From NCBI GenBank assembly GCA_021292105.1, contig CM037857.1:36773932-36837931 (forward strand): a stretch of DNA of 64,000 nt, written 5' to 3'. Source of the stretch: Anadara kagoshimensis (taxonomy: Eukaryota; Mollusca; Bivalvia; Arcoida; Arcidae). Within the stretch, counting starts at the first letter, position 1. The number at the start of each line of letters is the position of its first letter. Below are positions 1 through 13,400 of the stretch, piece after piece. Below the pieces are notes generated by a model, which saw only the letters and a list, made by a program, of their open reading frames with translations, had not been told where the DNA came from and did no database searches. Made by a program: the position numbers and the translations under genes.

Positions 1-219
1 ATTTAATTCAAAGCTTAAGCTTTGATGCATTTTAGGACTTTAAGTCACTCCAACTTCAATGACTACACTCATCAAAATCCAGCTTGGACATAACTGATGA
101 GGAAACTGTACATGCTGTGCAATGAGATGGATCGCTGTTCCAAAAAAAAAAAGGGAATGGGATTAAAATCACAAACTTACTTAAAATAAAACTATGTCTG
201 AACATGCTTGATTGATTAA

Positions 220-345
220 TGGAGTTCAACATCCCAGTCAAGAATATTTCACTAATTATTGAGACGTCGCCGGCTTTAGGTAAAGGTGCAGAAATTATAA
301 AGCAATATATCAGTGAGGGTTTCTTTATCGTGATGCCGCATTGAT
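220..345. repeat. mollusc dispersed repeat, 'cagtcaagaatatttcac' family, copy 1
   Basis: GTTCAACATCCCAGTCAAG followed by AATATTTCACTAATTATTGAG and AAAGGTGCAGAAATT. Related copies lie at about 16268, 26245 and 58690. It resembles the short repeats common in mollusc genomes built on 'TTTAACRTCRCAGTCAAGAATATTTC'. No coding content. Confidence 0.6.
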
Positions 346-1134
346 ACTGTGACACAGGGCCTCGGTTTTAATGTCTTTTCCAAGAGACATGAGAATTTTA
401 TTTCTTGACGCTAAGTGTACGGCACAAAACCAGTCACTACTATTAGTTCTAGCAGGCCAATTCTGTTAATAAACTTCGGCCTTGGTCGCGTTGTCGGGTC
501 AGATATCCAATTTTTGTTTGCCAGGTTTTCCGGGAATAACCCGCGCAACATCGATCATGACGATGCCATATTTCAATCGATAAACCTAATCAATTTTGCA
601 CTATCGTGATGTACGTTTTACTTCTCTTACTTCTTTATTTAAAACAAATATAAATTTAATAAATTTCATTCATTAAAACCAACGACATTTAATATAAAAC
701 ACGGTGTCAAATTATACTTGCCTCGCTAGCGGTAAAACCTTTGAATGATTAAGATTTCAGTGATTGTACTAGCTAAAACGAAACCAGACAACCGGTTCAG
801 AACGGAATTTAAATTCACCGGACCAGTTTCGTTTTAACTGGTCAGGTCTGACGGCTTTCGTATGGTCTGTAATACATTTAATTTCTAACATAAGTTGTGT
901 GTTATTGTGTTTATATCTATTTCAGATAAAATAAATTGCTTGTGCTTGTGTAGATGGGTTATCAGTAAAGCAAAGCAAAATGTACTCTCTGTCAGCCTCA
1001 TCAAAATAAAAGCTTGAACTACAATGTTTAACAAACGTATTAAATGATAAAATTATGTGTATTTGAATGATTTTTACTGTATAGGGATAATGTTTAATGA
1101 TAAATTTATTATGTTTATTATACTCTCTGCAAAC
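346..1134. other. no supported feature
   Basis: AT-rich intronic or intergenic sequence. No conserved exon, array or transposon end recognised. Confidence 0.5.
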
Positions 1135-1345
1135 TAGTTTGAGGGGGGGTATATAGAAATCACCATGTCTGTCTGTCTGTATGTCTGTCATTCTGTCCAT
1201 GTTAAATCATGTCCATGCCATAATCTCACAGCTGCTTTGGATGACTGTCATTAAACTTCACATGAAAAATCTTCTTGGTCCAAAGGTGTGGCTTGACCTT
1301 GAACCAAAGCATATCATAAAGGTCACAGAAATAGATCAAATGTTG
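1135..1345 (+). repeat. dispersed repeat with (TGTC)n start
   Basis: GAAATCACCATGTCTGTCTG leads into CTTCTTGGTCCAAAGGTGTGG and CTTGACCTTGAACC. A diverged relative (ATTACCATGTCCATCCATCTG..) is at about 46435-46760. Confidence 0.5.
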
Positions 1346-1468
1346 GGGATGGGGGGTATTTGGCTCTCAAAAGACTGTTCTAGTTGATGATTGTATATAG
1401 ACATTTTGTATTTATTTCAACACTCATGTTGATACAAAAAGTAATAATTTTATTATTTTTATTTGTAG

Positions 1469-1497
1469 ATTCGTTTTTCATTAAAATGATATCAGAG
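1469..1497 (+). CDS. PTCD3: tentative 29-nt PTCD3 exon
   Basis: Acceptor ATTTGTAG and donor GAG|GTATGTG bracket 29 nt. Read with two bases finishing a split codon it gives SFFIKMISE and ends in phase 0, as the next exon requires. The peptide sits at the right distance before the RLHTIL helix for the 'FF..A..' helix of PTCD3 homologues. The exon is very short, so RNA evidence is needed. Confidence 0.55.
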
Positions 1498-4400
1498 GTA
1501 TGTGCATATATGTTTAACTAATTATAGTTCAATGAAATCTAGTTAGAATGTATATGATATGAAGTAATCTAAATCATGATGAATCATATTATTTTACAAA
1601 TTTTCTTGGTCCTTCAGAGTTCACACAGGCTTGAAAAGTCCTTGAAAAATGAGTTTTGTCATAAAAAGTCCTGGAAAATGGACAAAATGGCCTAAAGCCC
1701 TTAAAAAGTTTCGAAATTTGGTTGCAAAGTCTTTTAAGAGCCTTTTTAATTTTCCCTTATTTTTTTCATTTCCATGGCAACGACCAACATTTAGGAAATT
1801 TAAAACTTTAAAATAAGCTCTACGCTTCCTTTACAACCTTTCTGTAAAACTTCATTCAATTTCAATTCACTACCGATATAAAATGACCCAAATAAATCCC
1901 AAGTGGTTTCCACGCAAAAATTAATTGACACAAAAATATGCCAATTTACAGTATACAGTTGAATCTCGTTATCTCGAACTCGGATATCTCGAACTACCGG
2001 ATATCTCGAACTTTTTTAAAAAGTCCGAACAGAGTTGTTCTTTATTAAACCAAATTCACTCCGGTTATCTCGAACTCGGATATCTCGAATTATCGGATAT
2101 GTCGAACAATATTTTCGTCCCCTTAAATGAAAATCCTAAGAAAATTACACTCGTTAACTCGAACAAAAAATTTAGGAAAATTAAATTTTGTTAACTCGAA
2201 CAAAAAATTTTGGAAAATCAAATTTGTCAACGCCTACAGATTTTTTGGTAGAAAAACACATTCCGACATAAATAAAATATTTGACTGTCGGCCTCGTGTT
2301 GATTTTAAAATTACAACATTGCACTGACCTCCCAATTTCCTTAAGCCATTAATTATTATCCCTTGCATAATCAATTAAACCATCAAGGAGATTAGCAGGT
2401 GTTATAATTACTGCCAAGCTGAACATGGCTACCGAAAGCGTGTGATGTGAACATTACTCAATACAACCGGAAGCTTGGGGTGATTAAAGTACACTAAGCG
2501 AAACTGGTATGGAAACCAAAGCGGACTTCACTATTTGTCGGCTAATAACAATAGCGCAATCAGTTATTGACAAATTTGAGTAATTAAAGTTAATCTTATA
2601 AGACAAAATGCATAATTGAATCATTTATCATTGCATCTTAAAATGTCAATGCCGATGACACACAGTTTGACAAGATAGAACCGGAGGCGACTTCCGGTAG
2701 GCGTGTACGAGTTACTTCCCTTTTGTTGCCGTTTTTAACATCGGTTATCTCGAACTCCGGATAAGTCGAACTTTTTGCATTTCCCCGTCGAGTTCGAGAT
2801 AACGAGAGTCAACTGTATGTAGTGTTATTGACACAGGTATGAGGTGATAGCCAAGTGAACTATTTTAATATAGAATTATTGATTGTTTTTAATTTTTCAT
2901 TTAGATTAGAATGAATCCTGATATTGATACTACTTACAGACTACATACAATTTTACACACTGGAAATAATTACAGATTCCTGAATAGCTTTAAGAAAGAA
3001 ATCAGTTATCAGTAAGTTTTAAGCTCACCTAAGCAAATGCTTAATGTTCTGTTTTATCTGTTGTTCCTTGACTGTCATCCATCATCCATTATTTTAAAAT
3101 TTTCACTTAAATTGCTTCTACTCCAGAACCAATAAACTATTGTCATTGAAACTTAAAGGGAACATTCCCAAGCACATCCTCTTTAAAGTCATGAAACATA
3201 TAGACCTTTGGCCTTCAATCCAGTTCAAAGTGAGTTTCAATAGTAAAAACTGTCAAATCAAATAATGCATAAAACAGGGTAGCCGTGACGACTAATAAAT
3301 AACAAAAGAAGCACTGGAACAGAACAGTTAGCAGAAATGGTAAAAAAGAGACAAAAATTTCAGAAGGACGGATGAATATAATACCCCCCCCCCCTTTGTT
3401 AAAAAAAAACGGGGGATATAAATATAGACAAAAAACAGGAACAGCAATAGGGTCTAAATTAGGAATGGCATGTACATATATGGAATTTTTGGAGCTCAGT
3501 GAAGATCAAACAACACACTACCTCAGATACATCAATAATATATGGGGTGTCTGGAACCATGTAAAAAAAGACTTCCTAAATTTGTTGAATTAGCAAACAA
3601 CATTAATAAAAACATTCAAGTAGAATTATGCCGTTCAACAAACAAAATTGAATTTCTAGATGTTAGTATTCATTTTAACAATAGGACATTCACCACTGAC
3701 TTCAATAGTAAAAAGACAGATAAACAAAAAATATTTACACAGAATCTCGGACCAACCGAGGGAAACTAAACACTCAATACCATATAGACTTGGACTAAGA
3801 CTGGATACAGAACAGAAGAACTGAGTTAGAGAAACAACTGAAAAAATGTGGATACAGAACAGAAGACCTGAGTTAGAGGAACAACTGAAAAATGTGGATA
3901 TAGAACAGAAGACCTGAGTTAGAGGAACAAATAAAAAATGTGGATACAGAACAGAAAACCTAATTTAGAGGAACAACTTAAAAAACATGGATACAGAACA
4001 GAAGACCTGAGTTAGAGGAACAACTGAAAAAATGTGGATACAGAACAGAAGAACCATGTTAGAGAAACAACTGAAAATCATAGATACAGAAGACCCGAGT
4101 TAAAGGAACAACTTAAAGAAAGTGGATACAGAACAGAAGACCTGAGTTAGAGGAACAACTGAAAAATGTGGATATAGAACAGAAGATCTGAGATAGAGGA
4201 ACAAATAAAAAAATGCGGATATAGAACAGAAGACCTGAGTTAGAGGAACAAATAAAAAAATGTGGATATAGAACAGAAGATCTGAGATAGAGGAACAAAT
4301 AAAAAAATGTGGATATAGAACAGAAGATCTGAGATAGAGGAACAAATAAAAAAATGCGGATATAAAACAGAAGATCTGAGTTAGAGGAACAACTAAAAAA

Positions 4401-7400
4401 ACGTGGATATAGAACAGAAGATCTGAGTTAGAGGAACAACTTAAAAAATGTGGATATAGAACAGAAGATCTGAGATAGAGGAACAACTGAAAAATGTGGA
4501 TATAGAACAGAAGATCTGAGATAGAGGAACAAATAAAAAAATGCGGATATAAAACAGAAGATCTGAGTTAGAGGAACAACTAAAAAAACGTGGATATAGA
4601 ACAGAAGATCTGAGTTAGAGGAACAACTTAAAAAATGTGGATATAGAACAGAAGATCTGAGATAGAGGAACAACTGAAAAATGTGGATATAGAACAGAAG
4701 ATCTGAGATAGAGGAACAAATAAAAATGTGGATATAAAACAGAAGATCTGAGTTAGAGGAACAAATAAAAAAATGCGGATATAAAACAGAAGATCTGAGT
4801 TAGAGGAACAACTAAAAAAACGTGGATATAGAACAGAAGATCTGAGTTAGAGGAACAACTTAAAAAATGTGGATATAGAACAGAAGATCTGAGATAGAGG
4901 AACAACTGAAAAATGTGGATATAGAACAGAAGATCTGAGATAGAGGAACAAATAAAAAAATGCGGATATAAAACAGAAGATCTGAGTTAGAGGAACAACT
5001 AAAAAAACGTGGATATATAACAGAAGGTCTGAGTTAGAGGAACAACTTAAAAAATGTGGATATAGAACAGAAGATCTGAGATAGAGGAACAACTGAAAAA
5101 TGTGGATATAGAACAGAAGATCTGAGATAGAGGAACAAATAAAAAAATGTGGATATAAAACAGAAGATCTGAGTTAGAGGAACAACTAAAAAATGTGGAT
5201 ATAGAACAGAAGACCTGAGTTAGAGGAACAACTTAGAAAATGTGGATACAGAACAGAAGACCTGAGTTAGAGGAACAACTAAAAAAACTTGGATATAGAA
5301 CAGAAGACATGAGTTAGAGGAACAACTGAAAAAAGGTGGATACAGAACAGAAGACCCTGAGTTAGAGGCATGAATACAGAACAGAAGACCCCAGTTAGAA
5401 GAACAACTGAAAAAACCTGGATACAGAACAGAAGGCCTGAGTTAGAGGCATGAATACAGAACAGAAGACCCCAGTTAGAGGAACAACTGAAAAAACCTGG
5501 ATACAGAACAGAAGGCCCGAGTTAGAGACATGAATACAGAACAGAAGACCCCAGTTAGAGGAACAACTGAAAAAACCTGGATACAGAACAGAAGGCCCGA
5601 GTTAAAGGAACAACTGAAAAAATGTGGATACAGAACAAAAGACCCAAGTTAGAGGAACAACTGAAAAAAACGTGAATACAGAACAAAAGACCCAAGTTAG
5701 AGGAACAACTGAAAAAACGTGGATAGAGAACGAAAGAACCGGGTTAGAGAAACAACTGAAAATCGTGGATACAGAGGACCCTAGTTAGAGGAACAACTTA
5801 AAAAACGTAGATACAGAACAGAAGACCCGATTTAGAGGAACAACTGAAAAAAACGTGGATACAGAACGACCCGAGTTAGAGGAACAACTTAAAAAACGTG
5901 GATACAGAACAGAAAACCTGAGTTAGAGGAACAACTGAAAAAAACGTGGATACAGAACAGAAGACCCGATTTAGAGGAACAACTGAAAAAAACATGGATA
6001 CAGAACAGAAGACCCGAGTTAGAGGAACAACTGAAAAAACATGGATACAGAACAGAAGACCCGAGTTAGAGGAACAACTGAAAAAAACGTGGATACAGAA
6101 CAGAAGACCCGAGTTAGAGGAAAAACTGAAAAAACATGGATACAGAACAGAAGACCCAAGTTAGAGGAACAACTAAAAAAATGTGGATACAGAACAGAAG
6201 ACCCAAGTTAGAGCAACAACTTAAAAATGGATACAGAACAGAAGACCTGAGTTAGAGGAACAACTGAAAAAATGTGGATACAGAACAGAAGACATGAATT
6301 AGAGGAACAATTTAAAAAACATGGATTCAGAACAGACAAGATATGACAGCAAACACAAAAAGTTGATAAGCTGGAGAAGAGTGAGCTGTTAAAGTATGTC
6401 AAAGACACAGGTGGATCATGTTCCACTTGTAATAAGATATAGCAATGCATTACTGAATGTTCATGACATTACATTAATTGAGGGGAAAAGATACCATTTC
6501 CAAAACACGCGGCACATGCATAATGTAATAATGAATTGAGTTTTAAGGAGATAATTTGGGGTTTTTAAAAAGAAAGGTTTGCTGACGCATGGTTGTAACA
6601 TAAACGACAGTAAGTTGACCTTAGTTTTTTATGATAGCGCATGAATTTGAAAATAAAATACATGTGTAAAATGCGCTAATTTTGTTTATTAATGAATTTA
6701 AATTAGCGACAGCATAAAAGTGAAAGCTTGATCAACCCGAATATCTAATTTGATCAAAACATTGTCACAGTGTTTGCAGAAACTTCAGGGATTTGAATGT
6801 TGTCATTTTGCACATATACATCTTCTGTAGGCTACATTTTATTTTCAAATTCATGCTCTATCATACAAAACTAAGGTCAACTTACCGTCGAAGCGAGCGT
6901 TTTCAACTGGAAGCGTTATCAACATAAGTCACGTGATTGTCCCCTGTGTTCAAGTGCATTGCTATAAGGTACAAACATGAAGCAAGAAGTGACAATCAGA
7001 GACGCCTGTAACATTTCTTAAATGGCAAAAGGTACATCCCACCGGAGGTTGTCCATACATGTAATTTTATTGAGAAACAAGATGGTTATTAAAATAAATT
7101 GGATTGCAATGTCGGTGATGTAGTTTAATGCAATCAGAGATTTTAAATAAAAATCTGGTACATTTTTTGCCATAGTCATTCATTTTTTTCATCAGAACCC
7201 AAATGAAGTGTATCAAGAATGTTCAATACAAAAACAGTTAATTTAATTTAAAAATAAACTATGCTTACAGTACACTTCATTATCACACCCTAAATTTATG
7301 TTCATCTTTATCAATAAGATCCTTTATCCCAAATTCTCATTTGCCTTATTTCAGTTAAACATTTTTCTCACCACTGAACCCTGATCAATACTTGCCCAGC

Positions 7401-10400
7401 ACTTAACAATACACTCGGTCAACTGACAGTCCTTATAACATGTTGAGAAACATTTTTCTCACCACTGAACCCTGATCAATACTTGCCCAGCACTTAACAA
7501 TACACTCGGTCAACTGACAGTCCTGCTGCATAGTCCTTTATAACATGTTGACAGCTTGTACCAGTGATACAACTTTTCTCAATGCTAACCTGTCTAGTGC
7601 TACCACCAATGCCATTTCCCAACTATGCCATACATAAGCACTGCAGTGCTGTTTTCTGTAAAATATTTAGTTTGCAAAATATAGTGTATCTAAGATTTCT
7701 ACTTTACTATAAATAGCAAAAACCTATGAATGGCCATTACAGACTTGTTTCTAATGCATTAATCATATGTAACAGGTTTTTCTGTTAAATTTTTAGTTTG
7801 TGTTATATTTATGCAATATGCAATTAAGGTATATTTATAGCCTTATTCTTTTGAAATGTTCTTGGTGTCAAAAATCCTTAAAAATAAATAACGTCTTTCT
7901 AACAGAGTAAGTGGTAATTATTTATAATACTATTATACCCTGTGTTAAATTCGTCTTTCTAACAGAGTAAGCTGGTAATTATTTATAATACTATTCTGTT
8001 GCATACCTGTGTTAAATTAAGTCTTTCTAACAGAGTAAGCTGGTAATTATTTATAATATTTCTGTTGCATACCTTGTGTTAAATTAAGTCTTTCTAACAG
8101 AGTAAGCTGGTAATTATTTATAATATCTTCTGTTACATCCTGTGTTAAATTAAGTCTTTCTAACAGAGTAAGCTGGTAATTATTATAATACTATTCTGTT
8201 ACATACCCTGTGTTAAATTGTCTTTCTAACAGAGTAAGCTGGTAATTATTTATAATACTATTCTGTTACATACCTGTGTTAAATTACGTCTTTCTAACTG
8301 AGTAAGATATACTATTCTGTTACATACCCTGTGTTAAATTAGTCTTTCTAACGAGTAAGCTGGTAATTATTTATAATACTATTCTGTTACATACCTTGTG
8401 TTAAATTAGTCTTTCTAACAGAGTAAGCTGGTAATTATTATAATTCTATTCTGTTGCATACCTTGTGTTAAATTAAGTCTTTCTAACGAGTAAGATGGTA
8501 ATTATTTATAATTCTATTCTGTTGCATACCTTGTGTTAAATTAAGTCTTTCTAACAGAGTAAGATGGTAATTATTTATAATTCTATTCTGTTGCATACTT
8601 GTGTTAAATTAAGTCTTTCTAACAGAGTAAGATGGTAATTATTTATAATACTATTCTGTTGCATACCTGTGTTAAATTAAGTCTTTCTAACAGAGTAAGA
8701 TGGTAATTATTTATAATACTATTCTGTTACATACCTTGTGTTAAATTAAGTCTTTCTAACAGAGTAAGATGGTAATTATTTATAATACTATTCTGTTACA
8801 TACTGTGTTAAATTAAGTCTTTCTAACAGAGTAAGATGGTAATTATTATAATACTATTCTGTTACATACCTGTGTTAAATTAAGTCTTTCTAACAGAGTA
8901 AGATGGTAATTATTTATAATACTATTCTGTTACATACCTTGTGTTAAATTAAGTCTTTCTAACAGAGTAAGATGGTAATTATTTATAATTCTATTCTGTT
9001 GCATACCTTGTGTTAAATTAAGTCTTTCTAACAGATAAGATGGTAATTATTTATAATTCTATTCTGTTGCATACCCTTGTGTTAAATTAAGTCTTTCTAA
9101 CAGAGTAAGATGGTAATTATTTATAATACTATTCTGTTACATACCCTGTGTTAAATTAAGTCTTTCTAACAGAGTAAGTGGTAATTATTTATAATACTAT
9201 TCTGTTGCATACCTGTGTTAAATTAAGTCTTTCTAACGAGTAAGTGGTAATTATTTATAATACTATTCTGTTGCATACCTTGTGTTAAATTAAGTCTTTC
9301 TAACAGAGTAAGCTGGTAATTATTTATAATACTATTCTGTTACATATCCTGTGTTAATTAAGTCTTTCTAACAGAGTAAGCTGGTAATTATTTATAATTC
9401 TTTTCTGTTGCATACCTTGTGTTAAATTAAGTCTTTCTAACAGAGTAAGCTGGTAATTATTAAATACTATTCTGTTTTTCTCTACATATCCTGTGTTAAA
9501 TTAAGTCTTTCTAACAGAGTAAGCTGGTAATTATTTATAATTCTTTTCTGTTGCATACCTTGTGTTAAATTAAGTCTTTCTAACAGAGTAAGCTGGTAAT
9601 TATTTATAATACTATTCTGTTACATACCCTGTGTTAAATTGCGTCTTCTAACAGAGTAAGCTGGTAATTATTTATAATACTATTCTGTTACATACCCTGT
9701 GTTAAATTATGTCTTTCTAACTGAGTAAGCTGGTAATTATTTATAATACTATTCTGTTACATACCTTGTGTTAAATTACGTCTTTCTAACTGAGTAAGCT
9801 GGTAATTATTTATAATACTATTCTGTTACATACCCTGTGTTAAATTAAGTCTTTCTAACAGAGTAAGCTGGTAATTATTTATAATTCTATTCTGTTGCAT
9901 ACCTTGTGTTAAATTAAGTCTTTCTAACAGAGTAAGCTGGTAATTATTTATAATACTATTCTGTTACATACCTTGTGTTAAATTAAGTCTTTCTAACAGA
10001 GTAAGATGGTAATTATTTATAATACTATTCTGTTACATACCCTGTGTTAAATTGCGTCTTTCTAACAGAGTAAGCTGGTAATTATTTATAATACTATTCT
10101 GTTGCATACCTTGTGTTAAATTAAGTCTTTCTAACAGAGTAAGCTGGTAATTATTTATAATACTATTCTGTTACATATCCTGTGTTAAATTAAGTCTTTC
10201 TAACAGAGTAAGCTGGTAATTATTTATAATTCTTTTCTGTTGCATACCTTGTGTTAAATTAAGTCTTTCTAACAGAGTAAGCTGGTAATTATTTATAATA
10301 CTATTCTGTTACATACCCTGTGTTAAATTGCGTCTTTCTAACAGAGTAAGCTGGTAATTATTTATAATACTATTCTGTTACATACCCTGTGTTAAATTAT

Positions 10401-13400
10401 GTCTTTCTAACTGAGTAAGCTATACTATTCTGTTACATACCTTGTGTTAAATTACGTCTTTCTAACTGAGTAAGCTGGTAATTATTTATAATACTATTCT
10501 GTTACATACCCTGTGTTAAATTAAGTCTTTCTAACAGAGTAAGCTGGTAATTATTTATAATTCTATTCTGTTGCATACCTTGTGTTAAATTAAGTCTTTC
10601 TAACAGAGTAAGATGGTAATTATTTATAATTCTATTCTGTTGCATACCTTGTGTTAAATTACGTCTTTCTAACCGAGTAAGATGGTAATTATTTATAATT
10701 CTATTCTGTTGCATACCTTGTGTTAAATTAAGTCTTTCTAACAGAGTAAGATGGTAATTATTTATAATACTATTCTGTTGCATAACTTGTGTTAAATTAA
10801 GTCTTTCTAACAGAGTAAGCTGGTAATTATTTATAATACTATTCTGTTACATACCCTGTGTTAAATTAAGTCTTTCTAACAGAGTAAGATGGTAATTATT
10901 TATAATACTATTCTGTTACATACCTTGTGTTAAATTAAGTCTTTCTAACAGAGTAAGATGGTAATTATTTATAATACTATTCTGTTACATACCTTGTGTT
11001 AAATTAAGTCTTTCTAACAGAGTAAGCTGGTAATTATTTATAATACTATTCTGTTACATACCTTGTGTTAAATTAAGTCTTTCTAACAGAGTAAGATGGT
11101 AATTATTTATAATTCTATTCTGTTGCATACCTTGTGTTAAATTAAGTCTTTCTAACAGAGTAAGATGGTAATTATTTATAATTCTATTCTGTTGCATACC
11201 TTGTGTTAAATTACGTCTTTCTAACATAGTAAGATGGTAATTATTTATAATTCTATTCTGTTGCATACCCTGTGTTAAATTAAGTCTTTCTAACAGAGTA
11301 AGCTGGTAATTATTTATAATACTATTCTGTTACATACCCTGTGTTAAATTAAGTCTTTCTAACAGAGTAAGCTGGTAATTATTTATAATACTATTCTGTT
11401 GCATACCTTGTGTTAAATTAAGTCTTTCTAACAGAGTAAGCTGGTAATTATTTATAATACTATTCTGTTACATATCCTGTGTTAAATTAAGTCTTTCTAA
11501 CAGAGTAAGCTGGTAATTATTTATAATTCTTTTCTGTTGCATACCTTGTGTTAAATTAAGTCTTTCTAACAGAGTAAGCTGGTAATTATTTATAATACTA
11601 TTCTGTTACATATCCTGTGTTAAATTAAGTCTTTCTAACAGAGTAAGCTGGTAATTATTTATAATTCTTTTCTGTTGCATACCTTGTGTTAAATTAAGTC
11701 TTTCTAACAGAGTAAGCTGGTAATTATTTATAATACTATTCTGTTACATACCCTGTGTTAAATTGCGTCTTTCTAACAGAGTAAGCTGGTAATTATTTAT
11801 AATACTATTCTGTTACATACCCTGTGTTAAATTATGTCTTTCTAACTGAGTAAGCTGGTAATTATTTATAATACTATTCTGTTACATACCTTGTGTTAAA
11901 TTACGTCTTTCTAACTGAGTAAGCTGGTAATTATTTATAATACTATTCTGTTACATACCCTGTGTTAAATTAAGTCTTTCTAACAGAGTAAGCTGGTAAT
12001 TATTTATAATTCTATTCTGTTGCATACCTTGTGTTAAATTAAGTCTTTCTAACAGAGTAAGCTGGTAATTATTTATAATACTATTCTGTTACATACCTTG
12101 TGTTAAATTAAGTCTTTCTAACAGAGTAAGATGGTAATTATTTATAATACTATTCTGTTACATACCTTGTGTTAAATTAAGTCTTTCTAACAGAGTAAGC
12201 TGGTAATTATTTATAATACTATTCTGTTACATACCTTGTGTTAAATTAAGTCTTTCTAACAGAGTAAGCTGGTAATTATTTATAATACTATTCTGTTACA
12301 TACCTTGTGTTAAATTAAGTCTTTCTAACAGAGTAAGATGGTAATTATTTATAATTCTATTCTGTTGCATACCTTGTGTTAAATTAAGTCTTTCTAACAG
12401 AGTAAGATGGTAATTATTTATAATTCTATTCTGTTGCATACCTTGTGTTAAATTACGTCTTTCTAACATAGTAAGATGGTAATTATTTATAATTCTATTC
12501 TGTTGCATACCCTGTGTTAAATTAAGTCTTTCTAACAGAGTAAGCTGGTAATTATTTATAATACTATTCTGTTACATACCTTGTGTTAAATTAAGTCTTT
12601 CTAACAGAGTAAGCTGGTAATTATTTATAATTCTATTCTGTTACATACTTTGTGTTAAATTACGTCTTTCTAACAGAGTAAGCTGGTAATAATTTCTAAT
12701 TCTATTCTGTTACATACTTTGTGTTAAATTAAGTCTTTCTAACAGAGTAAGATGGTAATTATTTATAATTCTATTCTGTTGCATACCTTGTGTTAAATTA
12801 TGTCTTTCTAACAGAGTAAGCTGGTAATTATTTATAATACTATTCTGTTACATACTTTGTGTTAAATTAAGTCTTTCTAACAGAGTAAGATGGTAATTAT
12901 TTATAATACTATTCTTTTGCATAACTTGTGTTAAATTATGTCTTTCTAACAGAGTAAGCTGGTAATTATTTATAATTCTATTCTGTTACATACCTTGTGG
13001 TAAATTACGTTTTTCTTTTCTCTTTTTCAGTTATGATTATATTGAGCTTATTAAACTATTTGAACCTTTTGATGTAGTTGTGGATGCTCTCCATGAGTTG
13101 TCTCCTACAGTAAGTTTTTGTTTAGCTGAGTTTATGATACTGTAACTTTCCCCATTGGTTTTTTATTTTGACCTTAGAATGTGATAAACTCTATGAGTAA
13201 TTACAGATCATATACAAAATCTTTTAATGCAAAACTGATTAAAAATTAGTACAAAAAATGTTTAGATCTACATTTTTTATTGTTTGAGCGGCCATTTTGT
13301 ATGCCATATTGAAAATGTCAGCCATTTTGAATTTGAAAACATTAGCAGATATATGTTAAATTATTAAGAAGACCAAAAAAAATGCACAATAACAAACTTG

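Noticed and set aside
925..970. Additional upstream PTCD3 exon after TTTCAG at about 925
   Set aside because: No open frame compatible with the downstream phase and no donor nearby.
4100..5092. Minus-strand Phe/Leu/Ser-rich frames over the 47-bp array
   Set aside because: Reverse reading of the array; the meaningful frame is the plus-strand Penelope-like one.
10502..12508. Repeated open frames on the minus strand encoding a 23-residue repeat (MQQNRIINNYHLTLLERLNL...)
   Set aside because: The 69-bp unit is a multiple of 3, so frames stay open by chance; intronic, no start context or splice logic, and frames close in shifted units.
7893..13010. CRISPR-like array
   Set aside because: Units are contiguous near-identical 69-mers with no unique spacers, in an animal intron.
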